NCBI GenBank assembly: GCA_016201045.1
Contig: JACQDM010000001.1
Coordinates: 434,001 to 498,000, forward strand
Direction: 5' to 3'
DNA length: 64,000 nt
Source of the DNA: Afipia sp.
Lineage (GTDB): Bacteria; Pseudomonadota; Alphaproteobacteria; Rhizobiales; Xanthobacteraceae
The position numbers and the translations under genes were made by a program. The notes beneath the pieces are model-generated. The model was not told the origin of the DNA. It searched no databases and saw only the letters and a program-made list of their open reading frames with translations. Below are positions 1 through 7,408 of this stretch, in pieces; the stretch's first letter is position 1, and each line of letters starts with the position of its first letter.

Positions 1-2
1 TG

Positions 3-386
3 GTGAAAGTTGGCTGGAGCTGGACGATATTCTTTTTCGCGTGGCTCTTCGGCATCCCTCTTTTCATGCGCAAGCTCGTCAGCTGGGGATTTGTCTTCTT
101 AGCAATGAACTTGATCTTCATGCTGACGCAGCCAAATTTTGAAAATCATCCTGCCTCTTTCCTCTGGGTGGTCACCGGAATCCTTCAGGTCATTCTTATT
201 TTTTACTTGAGCATCAAGGGTAACGAGCTAACGGCTAAAGGGCTTCTCGCTCGGGGGTGGGAATTCGTTGAACCTCAGTCCGACATTACCAAATACGCCA
301 AAATGCGGTGGCACATCTTCGATAACACTCCCTCGATGCCTTCGGAGAAAGCGTCAAGTGTTACCAACTCGGCTGGCCAAGCATGA
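3..386 (+). CDS. small membrane protein of the island, possibly 5'-partial
   Basis: Encodes about 127 residues from a GTG at the window edge; the true start could lie further left. Three hydrophobic segments are visible (about residues 7-20, 27-40 and 52-70), followed by a soluble tail containing GNELTAKGLLARGW. That tail faintly resembles the end of DUF2628 proteins, where a basic stretch follows the last membrane helix, but this is only an impression. The stop overlaps the start of the next gene (ATGA), so the two are probably co-translated. The region is AT-richer than the core chromosome downstream, fitting its place in an integrated element. I do not recognise a function. Confidence 0.5.
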   Translation: MKVGWSWTIFFFAWLFGIPLFMRKLVSWGFVFLAMNLIFMLTQPNFENHPASFLWVVTGILQVILIFYLSIKGNELTAKGLLARGWEFVEPQSDITKYAKMRWHIFDNTPSMPSEKASSVTNSAGQA

Positions 387-982
387 CGAGAATTGCGCCG
401 AGAATAATATTGGCGAGTCTGTTAGGGCTCGCCTTCATCTGCTGGATAATGACGAGTCCAAACGAGGTAACAGGCGAGGGAAATGCAAACGCTGTTCGCA
501 CGCCGGTTTCTAATCAAGGGCTGGCTACTAAACGTGACATTCTCGGATTGGCTCCCGGAATAAGCCGTGAAGACCTTGGGAAAATCCTAGAAACCAAGTC
601 TTGGCGGTGCACCAAGATAACGACGGCGGGCCCTCCCGTCGATACCTGCGACACCGAACTCGGCCAGTTGAATTTCTCGATTGCCGGAAACTTGCCTAGC
701 CAACCTTTGGTTTCTGTTCGTCTGTTCTTCAAATCGGCGGATACCGATTCAAGTATTGCTGAATCGATTTCTAATCAATTTGGAGCCACCTCTATTCCGA
801 TCAAGAACAATGATGGAGAGATCACTAGTTACAAATGGCATCTTTCTAGCACCCTTTTGCTGACATTCTATATCGGACAAACGTTTCGCTATTTGGAGAT
901 TTTTGATTCTGCCTTGGACAAGCAAGACAGCGACGCCGCGAACGCACTTGCACTCAAACGCAATCCAACCCCTAAGTTCTAG
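383..982 (+). CDS. hypothetical exported or membrane-anchored protein
   Basis: Encodes 199 residues and overlaps the previous gene by 4 nt. An N-terminal hydrophobic stretch (about residues 8-24) looks like a signal anchor or uncleaved signal peptide, so the rest probably lies in the periplasm. The body has a DILGLAPGISREDLGKIL segment, a pattern common in exported proteobacterial proteins of unknown function, and two cysteines about 14 residues apart (near residues 74 and 88) that could form a disulphide. No family is recognised. Its base composition is clearly lower in G+C than the core genes (one 60-nt line near 721 is about 37% G+C), supporting acquisition with the island. Confidence 0.5.
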   Translation: MTRIAPRIILASLLGLAFICWIMTSPNEVTGEGNANAVRTPVSNQGLATKRDILGLAPGISREDLGKILETKSWRCTKITTAGPPVDTCDTELGQLNFSIAGNLPSQPLVSVRLFFKSADTDSSIAESISNQFGATSIPIKNNDGEITSYKWHLSSTLLLTFYIGQTFRYLEIFDSALDKQDSDAANALALKRNPTPKF

Positions 983-1073
983 AGCTGCTACCTCGCAGGA
1001 AGTGCAGTGTTTCACCTCGGCAACTCCGTCAAAAATAAAGCCATATGGGTGAATTTGGTGATTATCGCCGGAA

Positions 1074-1137
1074 TTTTCGCCTGAGACGAAAAGCTAATTT
1101 CGACATATCGCCTGAAACATGAGATGAAATGTCGAAA
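1074..1137. promoter_or_regulatory. two inverted repeats before and across a start codon
   Basis: Two perfect inverted repeats sit just before the gene at 1129. The first is TTTTCG/CGAAAA (1074-1079 and 1087-1092). The second is TTTCGACAT/ATGTCGAAA (1098-1106 and 1129-1137), whose right arm contains the start codon. They could be operators, or RNA hairpins that hide the ribosome-binding region and ATG. Both share CGAAA-type ends and a CGCCTGA core in or near the loop, as if they were two sites for one factor. Function is inferred. Confidence 0.35.
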
Positions 1138-1566
1138 AGCAGTAATGGAAATCGATCAGAGATCGCGGCGGCGGTCCAAAAACTCACCAGCGCCGCAATC
1201 ATGCTCCAAAATGAGAAAGGTCGTTTCGCCTCCCATCACTATTTGAAAGCCGTCTATTCAGTCTACTGGGATTGGCGCGCGCAATCCGTCGCCCGGAAAT
1301 ATTGCCGGTTAATCGCCGCAGAATTGATGATTTCCGAGCGCGCAAATCAACATCTTATTCGCACCCTTATCGAAGCAAGTGCGCCGGCATTGGAGCTTCG
1401 CATCAAGAGTCGATGGACTCGTGCGCTCGAATTCGCGTTCGCCGAACGAACGACACCAGCCAAACTAAAACGGTTTCTGAGGGCGCACGGGGGGATCGCA
1501 GGATGCGCCGTGAAAAGTGCGGAGAGAGCGCCGAAGCGAAACACCTTTCGAGACGACTGGAATTGA
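1129..1566 (+). CDS. hypothetical protein of the integrated element
   Basis: Encodes 145 residues, basic and mostly alpha-helical in appearance, without membrane segments or a signal peptide. Its ATG lies inside the right arm of a 9-bp inverted repeat, so expression may be controlled by a repressor or by RNA structure. The sequence is rich in Arg and Ala and has no motif I can name. It lies between the two exported-protein genes and the recombination genes of the island. It is the longest plausible reading frame here and its codon use looks coding, but without a recognisable family the call is moderate. Confidence 0.4.
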   Translation: MSKSSNGNRSEIAAAVQKLTSAAIMLQNEKGRFASHHYLKAVYSVYWDWRAQSVARKYCRLIAAELMISERANQHLIRTLIEASAPALELRIKSRWTRALEFAFAERTTPAKLKRFLRAHGGIAGCAVKSAERAPKRNTFRDDWN

Positions 1567-1696
1567 CCTGCGTGAACGTCCTCAATGCGAACTATCGACA
1601 ATTGCCCCGCGATAAGCTATATTTCTCGAGCGTTGGCGGTCACCGTCACGCAATTTCATAACCCTCTGACTGAGCGATTGTCCGGTCATTCAACTT

Positions 1697-1714
1697 GAAG
1701 CCATGCGTGGCTTC
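1697..1714. repeat. short hairpin or operator before the HTH gene
   Basis: A perfect 7-bp inverted repeat, GAAGCCA-TGCG-TGGCTTC, lies 15 nt before the ATG of the helix-turn-helix gene at 1729. It could be an autoregulatory operator or an mRNA hairpin. There is no T-run after it, so it is not a typical terminator. Confidence 0.3.
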
Positions 1715-1728
1715 TGGATGCGTGGACA

Positions 1729-2007
1729 ATGCAAAAGAAGTCAGAGGCACACTCCGCCTCAATTGTTGATCAGAAGAGATTGCCTCGGCTCGCAACGCGT
1801 GCCGTGGCAGCGGCGTATTGCGGCGTCTCTCTTCAGACCTTCTCGAACTGGGTAGCCCAAGGGATCTTGCCATCGTCCCTTCCCAGGACAACGCGCTGGG
1901 ACCTGCGCGCGATCGATCAACGTCTAGATCAACTCAGCAATCTCTCACCCGCCAGTGAAACCTCGCCTCTCGACGAATGGAGGAGCAATCGTGCGCGTCG
2001 TTCTTAA
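1729..2007 (+). CDS. excisionase-like helix-turn-helix DNA-binding protein
   Basis: Encodes 92 residues. Residues about 19-60 form a MerR/AlpA-type winged helix-turn-helix: the segment around AAAYCGVSLQTFSNWVAQG is the classic recognition helix, followed by a wing (PSSLPRTTRWDLRAID). Proteins of this build directly upstream of a tyrosine recombinase are usually excisionases or regulators of excision. The gene overlaps the likely integrase start by 17 nt, so the two are translationally coupled. It probably bends or binds DNA at the att site, or controls integrase expression. That role is inferred from position and fold, not from a diagnostic motif. Confidence 0.7.
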   Translation: MQKKSEAHSASIVDQKRLPRLATRAVAAAYCGVSLQTFSNWVAQGILPSSLPRTTRWDLRAIDQRLDQLSNLSPASETSPLDEWRSNRARRS

Positions 2008-3013
2008 AGGAATACATTGCGTCAAAAGACGTCTCGCCAGTGGTGAGATCAAGACCCACTACTACGCGTGGCGCGGTGGCCCTGCGATTTCAGCCAAGCC
2101 GGGAGCTCCCGAATTTGTTCAGGCGTACAATGAGGCCCATGCGCAGCTCCGCGGCCCGAAGGCTGGCACACTAATGACTCTCATTGCAGAGTATAAGGGT
2201 TCGTCCGCATTCACTGGCCTAGCAGCCTCGAGCCGCAGATCGTATCTAAATTACATCAAGCTCATCGAAGTCGACTTTGGTGACTTGCCAGTCGCTGCTC
2301 TGAAGGACCGTCGCATCCGTGGCGAGTTCAAAACGTGGCGAGATTCTTTCTCAGCCACACCACGCAAAGCTGACTATGCGTGGACCACGCTCGCGCGCGT
2401 CATGTCGTTCGCAAAGGATCGCGGCATGATCGATGCTAACCCTTGCGAGCGCGGCGGTCGGCTGTATGGGGCCGATCGAACCGACAAGCTGTGGGGCGAG
2501 CCTGAGATCGCCGCAATGCTCGCCGTCGCACCACCCGAGCTAGCTCTCGCGCTGGTGATGGCAATTTGGACCGGCCAAAGGCAAGGCGACCTGCTGGCAT
2601 TGCCCTGGTCGGCTTATGACGGCAGCCACATCAGGCTGCAGCAATCTAAAACTGGCCGACGGTTGACCATGCCGGTCGGTCAACCGCTGAAAATCCTTCT
2701 CGACAGCACTGAGCGCCGCGGCCCGATCGTGCTCACCAACACCCACGGCCATCCCTGGACCGCCGACGGCTTTAGGAGTTCGTGGGGAAAGGCCTGCAAG
2801 AAGGCCGGCGTGAGCGGCCTGACGTTTCACGACCTTCGCGGTTCAGCCGTCGTGCGGCTCGCGCTGGCCGATGCAACAGTACCGCAGATCGCGACCTTCA
2901 CAGGCCATAGTCTGAAGGACGTCGAGGCCATTCTTGACGCCCATTATCTCGGGCGTGACGTGAAGCTCGCTGAGAGCGCCATTGCGAAGCTCGAAGCGCG
3001 AACAAAACTGTAA
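1991..3013 (+). CDS. int: tyrosine recombinase / integrase of the tRNA-Lys island
   Basis: A phage-type integrase that joins and excises the element at the neighbouring tRNA gene. I place the start at the GTG at 1991 because a strong GGAGGAG lies 5 nt upstream; the frame can be extended to 1955 without such a signal. This gives 340 residues. The N-terminal part carries an arm-type and core-binding SAM-like domain (roughly residues 55-145). The catalytic domain shows all expected residues: Arg in GQRQGD, Lys in SKTGR, HxxR in HDLRGS, His in TGHS and the nucleophile Tyr in DAHYLG. It therefore looks intact and active. It reads towards the 3' end of tRNA-Lys 63 nt away, the usual arrangement for a tRNA-targeted island. 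Confidence 0.93.
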   Translation: MRVVLKGIHCVKRRLASGEIKTHYYAWRGGPAISAKPGAPEFVQAYNEAHAQLRGPKAGTLMTLIAEYKGSSAFTGLAASSRRSYLNYIKLIEVDFGDLPVAALKDRRIRGEFKTWRDSFSATPRKADYAWTTLARVMSFAKDRGMIDANPCERGGRLYGADRTDKLWGEPEIAAMLAVAPPELALALVMAIWTGQRQGDLLALPWSAYDGSHIRLQQSKTGRRLTMPVGQPLKILLDSTERRGPIVLTNTHGHPWTADGFRSSWGKACKKAGVSGLTFHDLRGSAVVRLALADATVPQIATFTGHSLKDVEAILDAHYLGRDVKLAESAIAKLEARTKL

Positions 3014-3047
3014 ACGGTGCTGTAAACCGTTCTCGCTTTGAGCGACC

Positions 3048-3076
3048 ATCACTTCGGCTAAGTGATTGTTTGATTT
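3048..3076 (+). terminator. probable terminator of the integrase gene
   Basis: A 7-bp stem, ATCACTT/AAGTGAT (3048-3054 and 3060-3066), is followed by the T-rich TGTTTGATTT. It lies between the integrase stop and the tRNA-Lys 3' end. A weaker inverted repeat, AACGGT/ACCGTT, lies just before it at the integrase stop. Confidence 0.45.
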
Positions 3077-3110
3077 GGTGGGCGCACAAGGATTCGAACC
3101 TTGGACCCGG
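3076..3110. other. candidate attachment site (att) in the 3' end of tRNA-Lys
   Basis: The 3' half of the tRNA gene, including the encoded CCA and the T-arm, faces the integrase. Tyrosine recombinases of this sort commonly recombine within this part of a tRNA gene and leave a direct repeat of it at the far end of the element. The second copy would lie to the left, outside this window, so the exact core cannot be defined here. Confidence 0.55.
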
Positions 3111-3151
3111 TGATTAAGAGTCACCTGCTCTACCAACTGAGCTATGCGCCC
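3076..3151 (-). tRNA. tRNA-Lys(CTT)
   Basis: Read on the minus strand this folds into a full cloverleaf. The acceptor arms are GGGCGCA and TGCGCCC, followed by an A discriminator and an encoded CCA. The D-arm is around AGCTCAGTTGGTAGAGC, the anticodon stem is GGTGA/TCACC with loop CTCTTAA, and the T-loop is GGTTCGAATCC. The anticodon CTT reads AAG lysine codons. The gene is intact, so the island insertion at its 3' end has preserved its function. Confidence 0.97.
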
Positions 3152-3270
3152 AAATCCAAACAAGACCCTTTTGGGAGGGCGTCCTTTAGCAAAGCGAGTC
3201 TGCCCTGTCCAGCAAACGGGGACGGTTTTCCCGGCAAGAACTACCCGCATTGCGAGACCGGCAAGCCACT

Positions 3271-3299
3271 AAAAAACCGCCGAAATCCGACGGTTTTTT
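3271..3299. terminator. bidirectional Rho-independent terminator
   Basis: The arms AAAAAACCG (3271-3279) and CGGTTTTTT (3291-3299) give a 9-bp stem with an A-run on one side and a T-run on the other, so it can work in both directions. It lies between the promoter side of tRNA-Lys and the end of the LTxxQ gene, and most likely ends that minus-strand transcript. Confidence 0.75.
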
Positions 3300-3320
3300 G
3301 CATTTTGGATCAAACTGCGA

Positions 3321-3926
3321 TCACATGCGTTGCGGGCCGTCCGGGGCTCGGTCGCCAGCAGGACCGCGATCACGGCCAGGCCCATGATCAGGTCCGAAAT
3401 CGCCGCCACGGTCGAAGCCGTGGTGACGCCAGCCATGCGGTCCGCCCATGCGCGTCAGGGTCGCCAAGCGGCGCTTCTGGCCGTCATCGAGGCTCTTGTA
3501 GAGCGGATCGGCAGCATCGGCGATGCGCTTTAAGCTCGTTGCGGTCGCGGCCATATTGTCCGCACGCTCGCGCAGACGCGCGACGGGGTCCCAAGTCTTT
3601 TCGGGCGCGACCTGATCCGGTCCACGAGCGCCCGGTCCGCTCTGCTCGCGCTCAGCGCGGCGAAGATCGCGATCGGCCGCACGGGCATTAGCGCGGTCCA
3701 TACGCTGCTTGGCAAAATCGCGGACGGCTGCTTCGACTGGCGGCCAGTTCTTTTCCTGGTCGGGCGTCAGCTGCAGGCCGGCGTGAACGGCGGCAATCTT
3801 CGCATCGACGAACGCGGCGCGATCCTGTGGGCTGAAGCGTGGGTGATGGAAGCGATGCTGCGCGTAAACTGCCGTCGAGCCAATGACGGCGACGGCTGCA
3901 ATAGCGGCAATAACGGACTTTCTCAT
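3321..3926 (-). CDS. periplasmic LTxxQ-motif (Spy/CpxP-like) protein
   Basis: Encodes 201 residues from the ATG at 3926, chosen because GGAGT lies 8 nt upstream and a clean signal peptide follows (hydrophobic to about residue 20, cleavage after AVYA). The frame could extend to 3980 but would then bury the signal. The mature part is helical and charged, with the LTPDQ form of the LTxxQ motif near residue 53 and a second LDDGQ-type repeat near 148. This is the layout of Spy/CpxP-like periplasmic chaperones and sensors. The last 40 residues are rich in His, Gly and Asp (GWRHHGFDRGG and similar), which might bind metal. It is a single gene ending at a strong terminator. Family assignment is good; the exact role is unknown. 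Confidence 0.8.
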   Translation of the reverse strand: MRKSVIAAIAAVAVIGSTAVYAQHRFHHPRFSPQDRAAFVDAKIAAVHAGLQLTPDQEKNWPPVEAAVRDFAKQRMDRANARAADRDLRRAEREQSGPGARGPDQVAPEKTWDPVARLRERADNMAATATSLKRIADAADPLYKSLDDGQKRRLATLTRMGGPHGWRHHGFDRGGDFGPDHGPGRDRGPAGDRAPDGPQRM

Positions 3927-4027
3927 AATCGGACTCCATGTTCGATCCATCGAACATGGCATCCGATTGCGGCGTTTCAACTTACGCTTTGGAAAGAACG
4001 CGTCATCTTACAAAGATGTAACGTACC

Positions 4028-5467
4028 TTAATGAAGCATTCCCAACTGTCGCGGAAGCCACAAGGTCAGTTCGGGAACATAAGTGACGATCACGAGGAAA
4101 ATGAGCAGCGTGATCAACCACGGCATGACGGCTTTCGTCAACTCCGTGATGCCCATCCGCGCGATGCCCGCCGCCACATAGAGATTGAGACCGACCGGCG
4201 GATGACAGAGGCCGACCTCCATATTGGCGTCGATCATAATGCCGAAATGGACGGGATCGATGTGCAGCCGCTGCGAGGCCGGGAACAGAATCGGCGCCAT
4301 GATGAGAATGATCGACGATGGCTCCATGAAGTTGCCCGCGAGCAGCAGTAGGATGTTCACCACGAACAGGAAGCCGATCCAGCCGAGGTTCATATCCATG
4401 ATCCAGTCGGCGATAGCGTGCGGAATGTTTTCGTTGGCGAGAATAAACGAGAACACCACAGCATTCGTGATGATGTAGAGCAGCATTGCGCTCATGTTGG
4501 CGGATGTCAGCAAGACGCGCGGCACGTCCTTGAACTTGAGCGCCTTGTAGACAAACAGCGAAACGTAGAAGGCGTAGACCGCACTGACCGCAGCCGCCTC
4601 GGTTGCTGTGAAAATGCCGCTATAGATGCCGCCGACGATGATGACGACGAGCATCAGCCCCCAGAAGCTCTTGCGGAAAGCGACCCATCGCTCCACCCAC
4701 GTGGCACGCGGCATGCTCGGATAGTTGCGCTTGCGGGCGATATACCAAGTGACGCCGCAAAGCATAATAGTAAGAAGAATGCCGGGAAGAAGACCGGCCA
4801 CAAACAGCGCGCCGATCGAAGTGTTGGTGGAGATCGCGTAGATCACCTTCGGGATCGACGGCAACATCAGGATGCCGAGCGAGCCTGCGACCGTGATGAT
4901 GCCCGCGCCGAAATGCATCGGATAACCGCGGCGAACCATTTCCGGCAGGATGACGCCGCCAATGGCGACAACCGTCGCAACGCTCGATCCGCAAACCAGC
5001 GCAAACATAGCGCAAGCGACAATGCCTGCAAGCGCGAGGCCACCGCGGAAATGTCCGACCATCGACGCCGCAAAATCGATCATCAGCCGCGCGACACCGC
5101 CGTGGGTAAGGAAATTGCCCGCAAGGATAAAGAAGGGGATCGCCATGATCTCCCACTTCTCGATGCCCGTGAACAGTTTCAGCGCGACAGCTTGCGGGTC
5201 CTCGTTCGTCATCGTGAAGAAGAAGGTGAGAACCGTTAAGCCCAACGAAATCGAAATCGGCATGCCGGTCAGCATCAGCGACACGAGCAGCGTGAAGAGC
5301 AAGATGGCGCGCGGACCAGGTGGAATGACCACGAGGCCAAATTTCGACGACAGGCACAGCGCAAACAAAAGAATCGGGACGCCAATCAGAATGAGCGCGC
5401 CGAAAATGGCTTTCGACTGCGGTTTCGGGAAGATGGGTCCGCCTGTCACAACAGCAGCATCGCTCAT
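4028..5467 (-). CDS. dctM: TRAP transporter large permease (DctM)
   Basis: Encodes 479 residues, somewhat longer than usual for the family (about 425-450) because of an extra N-terminal helix. It is the 12-helix channel subunit of a TRAP transporter, which drives solute uptake with an ion gradient. Recognisable segments include LMLTGMPISISLGL, MAIPFFILAGNF, the GSSVATVVAIGG stretch and a C-terminal HPPVGLNLYVAAG. The usual LIPPSIP signature appears here as LMLPSIP. The start overlaps the dctQ stop (ATGA). It forms an operon dctP-dctQ-dctM transcribed leftwards. The substrate is likely a C4-dicarboxylate or another small organic acid, judged from the binding protein. Confidence 0.93.
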   Translation of the reverse strand: MSDAAVVTGGPIFPKPQSKAIFGALILIGVPILLFALCLSSKFGLVVIPPGPRAILLFTLLVSLMLTGMPISISLGLTVLTFFFTMTNEDPQAVALKLFTGIEKWEIMAIPFFILAGNFLTHGGVARLMIDFAASMVGHFRGGLALAGIVACAMFALVCGSSVATVVAIGGVILPEMVRRGYPMHFGAGIITVAGSLGILMLPSIPKVIYAISTNTSIGALFVAGLLPGILLTIMLCGVTWYIARKRNYPSMPRATWVERWVAFRKSFWGLMLVVIIVGGIYSGIFTATEAAAVSAVYAFYVSLFVYKALKFKDVPRVLLTSANMSAMLLYIITNAVVFSFILANENIPHAIADWIMDMNLGWIGFLFVVNILLLLAGNFMEPSSIILIMAPILFPASQRLHIDPVHFGIMIDANMEVGLCHPPVGLNLYVAAGIARMGITELTKAVMPWLITLLIFLVIVTYVPELTLWLPRQLGMLH

Positions 5468-6126
5468 CGTGTCGCTCCCACGGCAGAGACGTCACCATGC
5501 GCGACGATACCCGGCACCGTAGGCGTCTCATCGCTGACGCCGTCGACATGTCCATGATCGTGATGGGGCAGTTCGCCGGTACGCGCATAACTCCACATCA
5601 CCTGCATAAAACGGAAGCTCATCAGGTAGGAGCCGCACGGAATGGCAAGATAGATCATCCATGCCGGCCATTCGAGGTCCGGCGAGATCTGATCGGTTTG
5701 CGACATGTGATAAACGAACTGCGCGCCCAGCGAGCCGATCACGAAGGTGAATAGCGCTCCGCAGAACAGACTGAACAGAACTACGCGATAGCGGTTTTCT
5801 GGAGCCAACTTCTGCGTGGCGACGTCCACGCCAACGTGAATGCCGGTGCGCACACCATAGGCGGCACCGAACTTTGCCATCCAGACAAACATGTAGATGC
5901 AAAGTTCCTGAGCCCAAGTCAGGTTGATGTGTCGGATGAATTCAAAGACCGAGCGGCCACTGCGGGCGAGCCAGTCGATTTCGTGAGCGCGGCCCCATTT
6001 GGAAAGGTCAATCGCAATTGTGAGGCTATAGCGATGCACAACAGCGATAAAAATCAAGGCCGTCGCCGACGCAATCAAGGTCGCGATCAGCGTTTCCTCC
6101 AGTCTGTCCAGCAGCCGCATCAACAT
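5464..6126 (-). CDS. dctQ: TRAP transporter small permease (DctQ)
   Basis: Encodes 220 residues with four hydrophobic helices (near residues 11-33, 70-95, 115-135 and 155-175). This is the standard topology of the DctQ subunit, which pairs with DctM in the inner membrane. The motif WAQELCIYMFVWMAKFGAAYG is characteristic of the family. It follows dctP after about 90 nt and overlaps dctM by 4 nt. The C-terminal tail (residues about 180-220) is hydrophilic and His-rich (HHDHGH), unusual but probably a cytoplasmic extension. Confidence 0.9.
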   Translation of the reverse strand: MLMRLLDRLEETLIATLIASATALIFIAVVHRYSLTIAIDLSKWGRAHEIDWLARSGRSVFEFIRHINLTWAQELCIYMFVWMAKFGAAYGVRTGIHVGVDVATQKLAPENRYRVVLFSLFCGALFTFVIGSLGAQFVYHMSQTDQISPDLEWPAWMIYLAIPCGSYLMSFRFMQVMWSYARTGELPHHDHGHVDGVSDETPTVPGIVAHGDVSAVGATR

Positions 6127-6216
6127 CGCCGATCCCCCAATCGGTTCGACCTTGCCGCAGCAAGGTACAAGAAGGCGGACGCGGCCCGTAGGCCGCGCCG
6201 CTTCGCGCTCATTCTC

Positions 6217-7215
6217 TTAGTTGGTCGTCGCGCTGACCTTCAGGATCTGGTCAATCAAGTCTTGGCCGACGCGGCTCGACATTTCCTTCCACACCGGCTT
6301 GGAAGCATCGACCCAAGCCTTGCGCTCGGCGTCTGTCAAAACATGAAAATCCGTCTTGCCGGATTTCTTCATGGCCGCGAAGGCGTCGTCGTTTTCCTTC
6401 TGCGCGATGCTGTTGGTGTATTCGGTCGCGTCGTTCATCGCCTTGGTCAGCTGATCGCGAATGTCGGCCGGCAGACCGTCCCAGAATTTCTTGTTCACAA
6501 TCACCGCATAGCCGATATAGCCGTGATTGGTAATTGCAGCGTATTTCTGCACTTCATGCATCTTCTGCGTATACATGTTCGATGGCGGATTTTCCGTGCC
6601 GTCGACAACGCCGGTCTGGAGCGCCTGGTAGACTTCCGAGAACGCGATAACCTGCGGAACCGCGCCGTAAGCCTTCATCTGCGCTTCGAGCACCTTGGAC
6701 GACTGGATGCGCATCTTCAGGCCGAGCATGTCGTCAGGCGTCTTGAGCGGCTTGTTGGCCGACATGATCTTCAAGCCGTTGTCCCAATAAGCGAGGCCCG
6801 TGATTCCCTTGGCGTCGAGCTTAGCAAGCAGATCTTTGCCAATCGGACCTCGGGTAACAGCGTGCAGCGCATTCGGGCTCGAAAAAATGTACGGCAGATC
6901 GAATACTTCGAACTCTCTCACGCCGAGCGGACCGAATTTCGCCAGCGACGGCGCAAGCATTTGCACGGTGCCGAGCTGCAGCGCCTCGACTTCTTCTTTG
7001 TCCTTGTAGAGCTGCGAGTTCGGATAGAGCTCAACCTTCACCTTGCCGTTGGTGTACTTCTCGGCAAGTTCCTTGAACTTTTCAGAGCCCTTGCCCTTCG
7101 GTGTATCCGACGCAACGACGTGGCTGAACTTGATGATGATCGGCGATTGCGCGGTCGCCGGGCCGATCATTGCGAGCGCCGCGATCGATGCCGCAGCCAG
7201 AATGAGCTTTTTCAT
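6217..7215 (-). CDS. dctP: TRAP transporter solute-binding protein (DctP family)
   Basis: Encodes 332 residues from the ATG at 7215, chosen because GGGAGG lies just upstream and a signal peptide follows (cleavage near PATAQ). The protein is the periplasmic receptor of the TRAP system. The mature N-terminus IIIKFSHV, the KVELYPNSQLY segment, the Arg in LKMRIQS that normally clamps a substrate carboxylate, and the ENPPSNMY loop are all typical of the DctP family. It is first in the dctPQM operon. The substrate is predicted to be a dicarboxylate or related organic acid; the sequence alone does not settle which. Confidence 0.93.
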   Translation of the reverse strand: MKKLILAAASIAALAMIGPATAQSPIIIKFSHVVASDTPKGKGSEKFKELAEKYTNGKVKVELYPNSQLYKDKEEVEALQLGTVQMLAPSLAKFGPLGVREFEVFDLPYIFSSPNALHAVTRGPIGKDLLAKLDAKGITGLAYWDNGLKIMSANKPLKTPDDMLGLKMRIQSSKVLEAQMKAYGAVPQVIAFSEVYQALQTGVVDGTENPPSNMYTQKMHEVQKYAAITNHGYIGYAVIVNKKFWDGLPADIRDQLTKAMNDATEYTNSIAQKENDDAFAAMKKSGKTDFHVLTDAERKAWVDASKPVWKEMSSRVGQDLIDQILKVSATTN

Positions 7216-7348
7216 ACGTCCTCCCTTTGATTGTTTTGAGCAGACTTGCGCTGCCCTTTTGAATTCCGCCAGACCGGACCATCGCAGAACGTGCGGGTCA
7301 AGACCATTCGCCGTTCGCAGGGGTTTCATCAACTGATGCTGCAACGCA

Positions 7349-7381
7349 AAACGCGGCGCATCGATCCGATGCGCCGCGTTT
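7349..7381 (-). terminator. strong hairpin ending leuA
   Basis: A perfect 15-bp inverted repeat, AAACGCGGCGCATCG with its complement, and a 3-nt loop (7349-7363 and 7367-7381) lies 28 nt past the leuA stop. The T-tract on the minus strand is short (TTTTGCG). It separates leuA from the dctPQM operon transcribed in the same direction. Confidence 0.65.
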
Positions 7382-7408
7382 GTTGATGGTTGCGACAAAA
7401 GGAAGCGC

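Noticed and set aside
5836-7230. 464-codon plus-strand open frame across dctQ and dctP
   Set aside because: Antisense to two clear TRAP genes; His/Arg-rich shadow.
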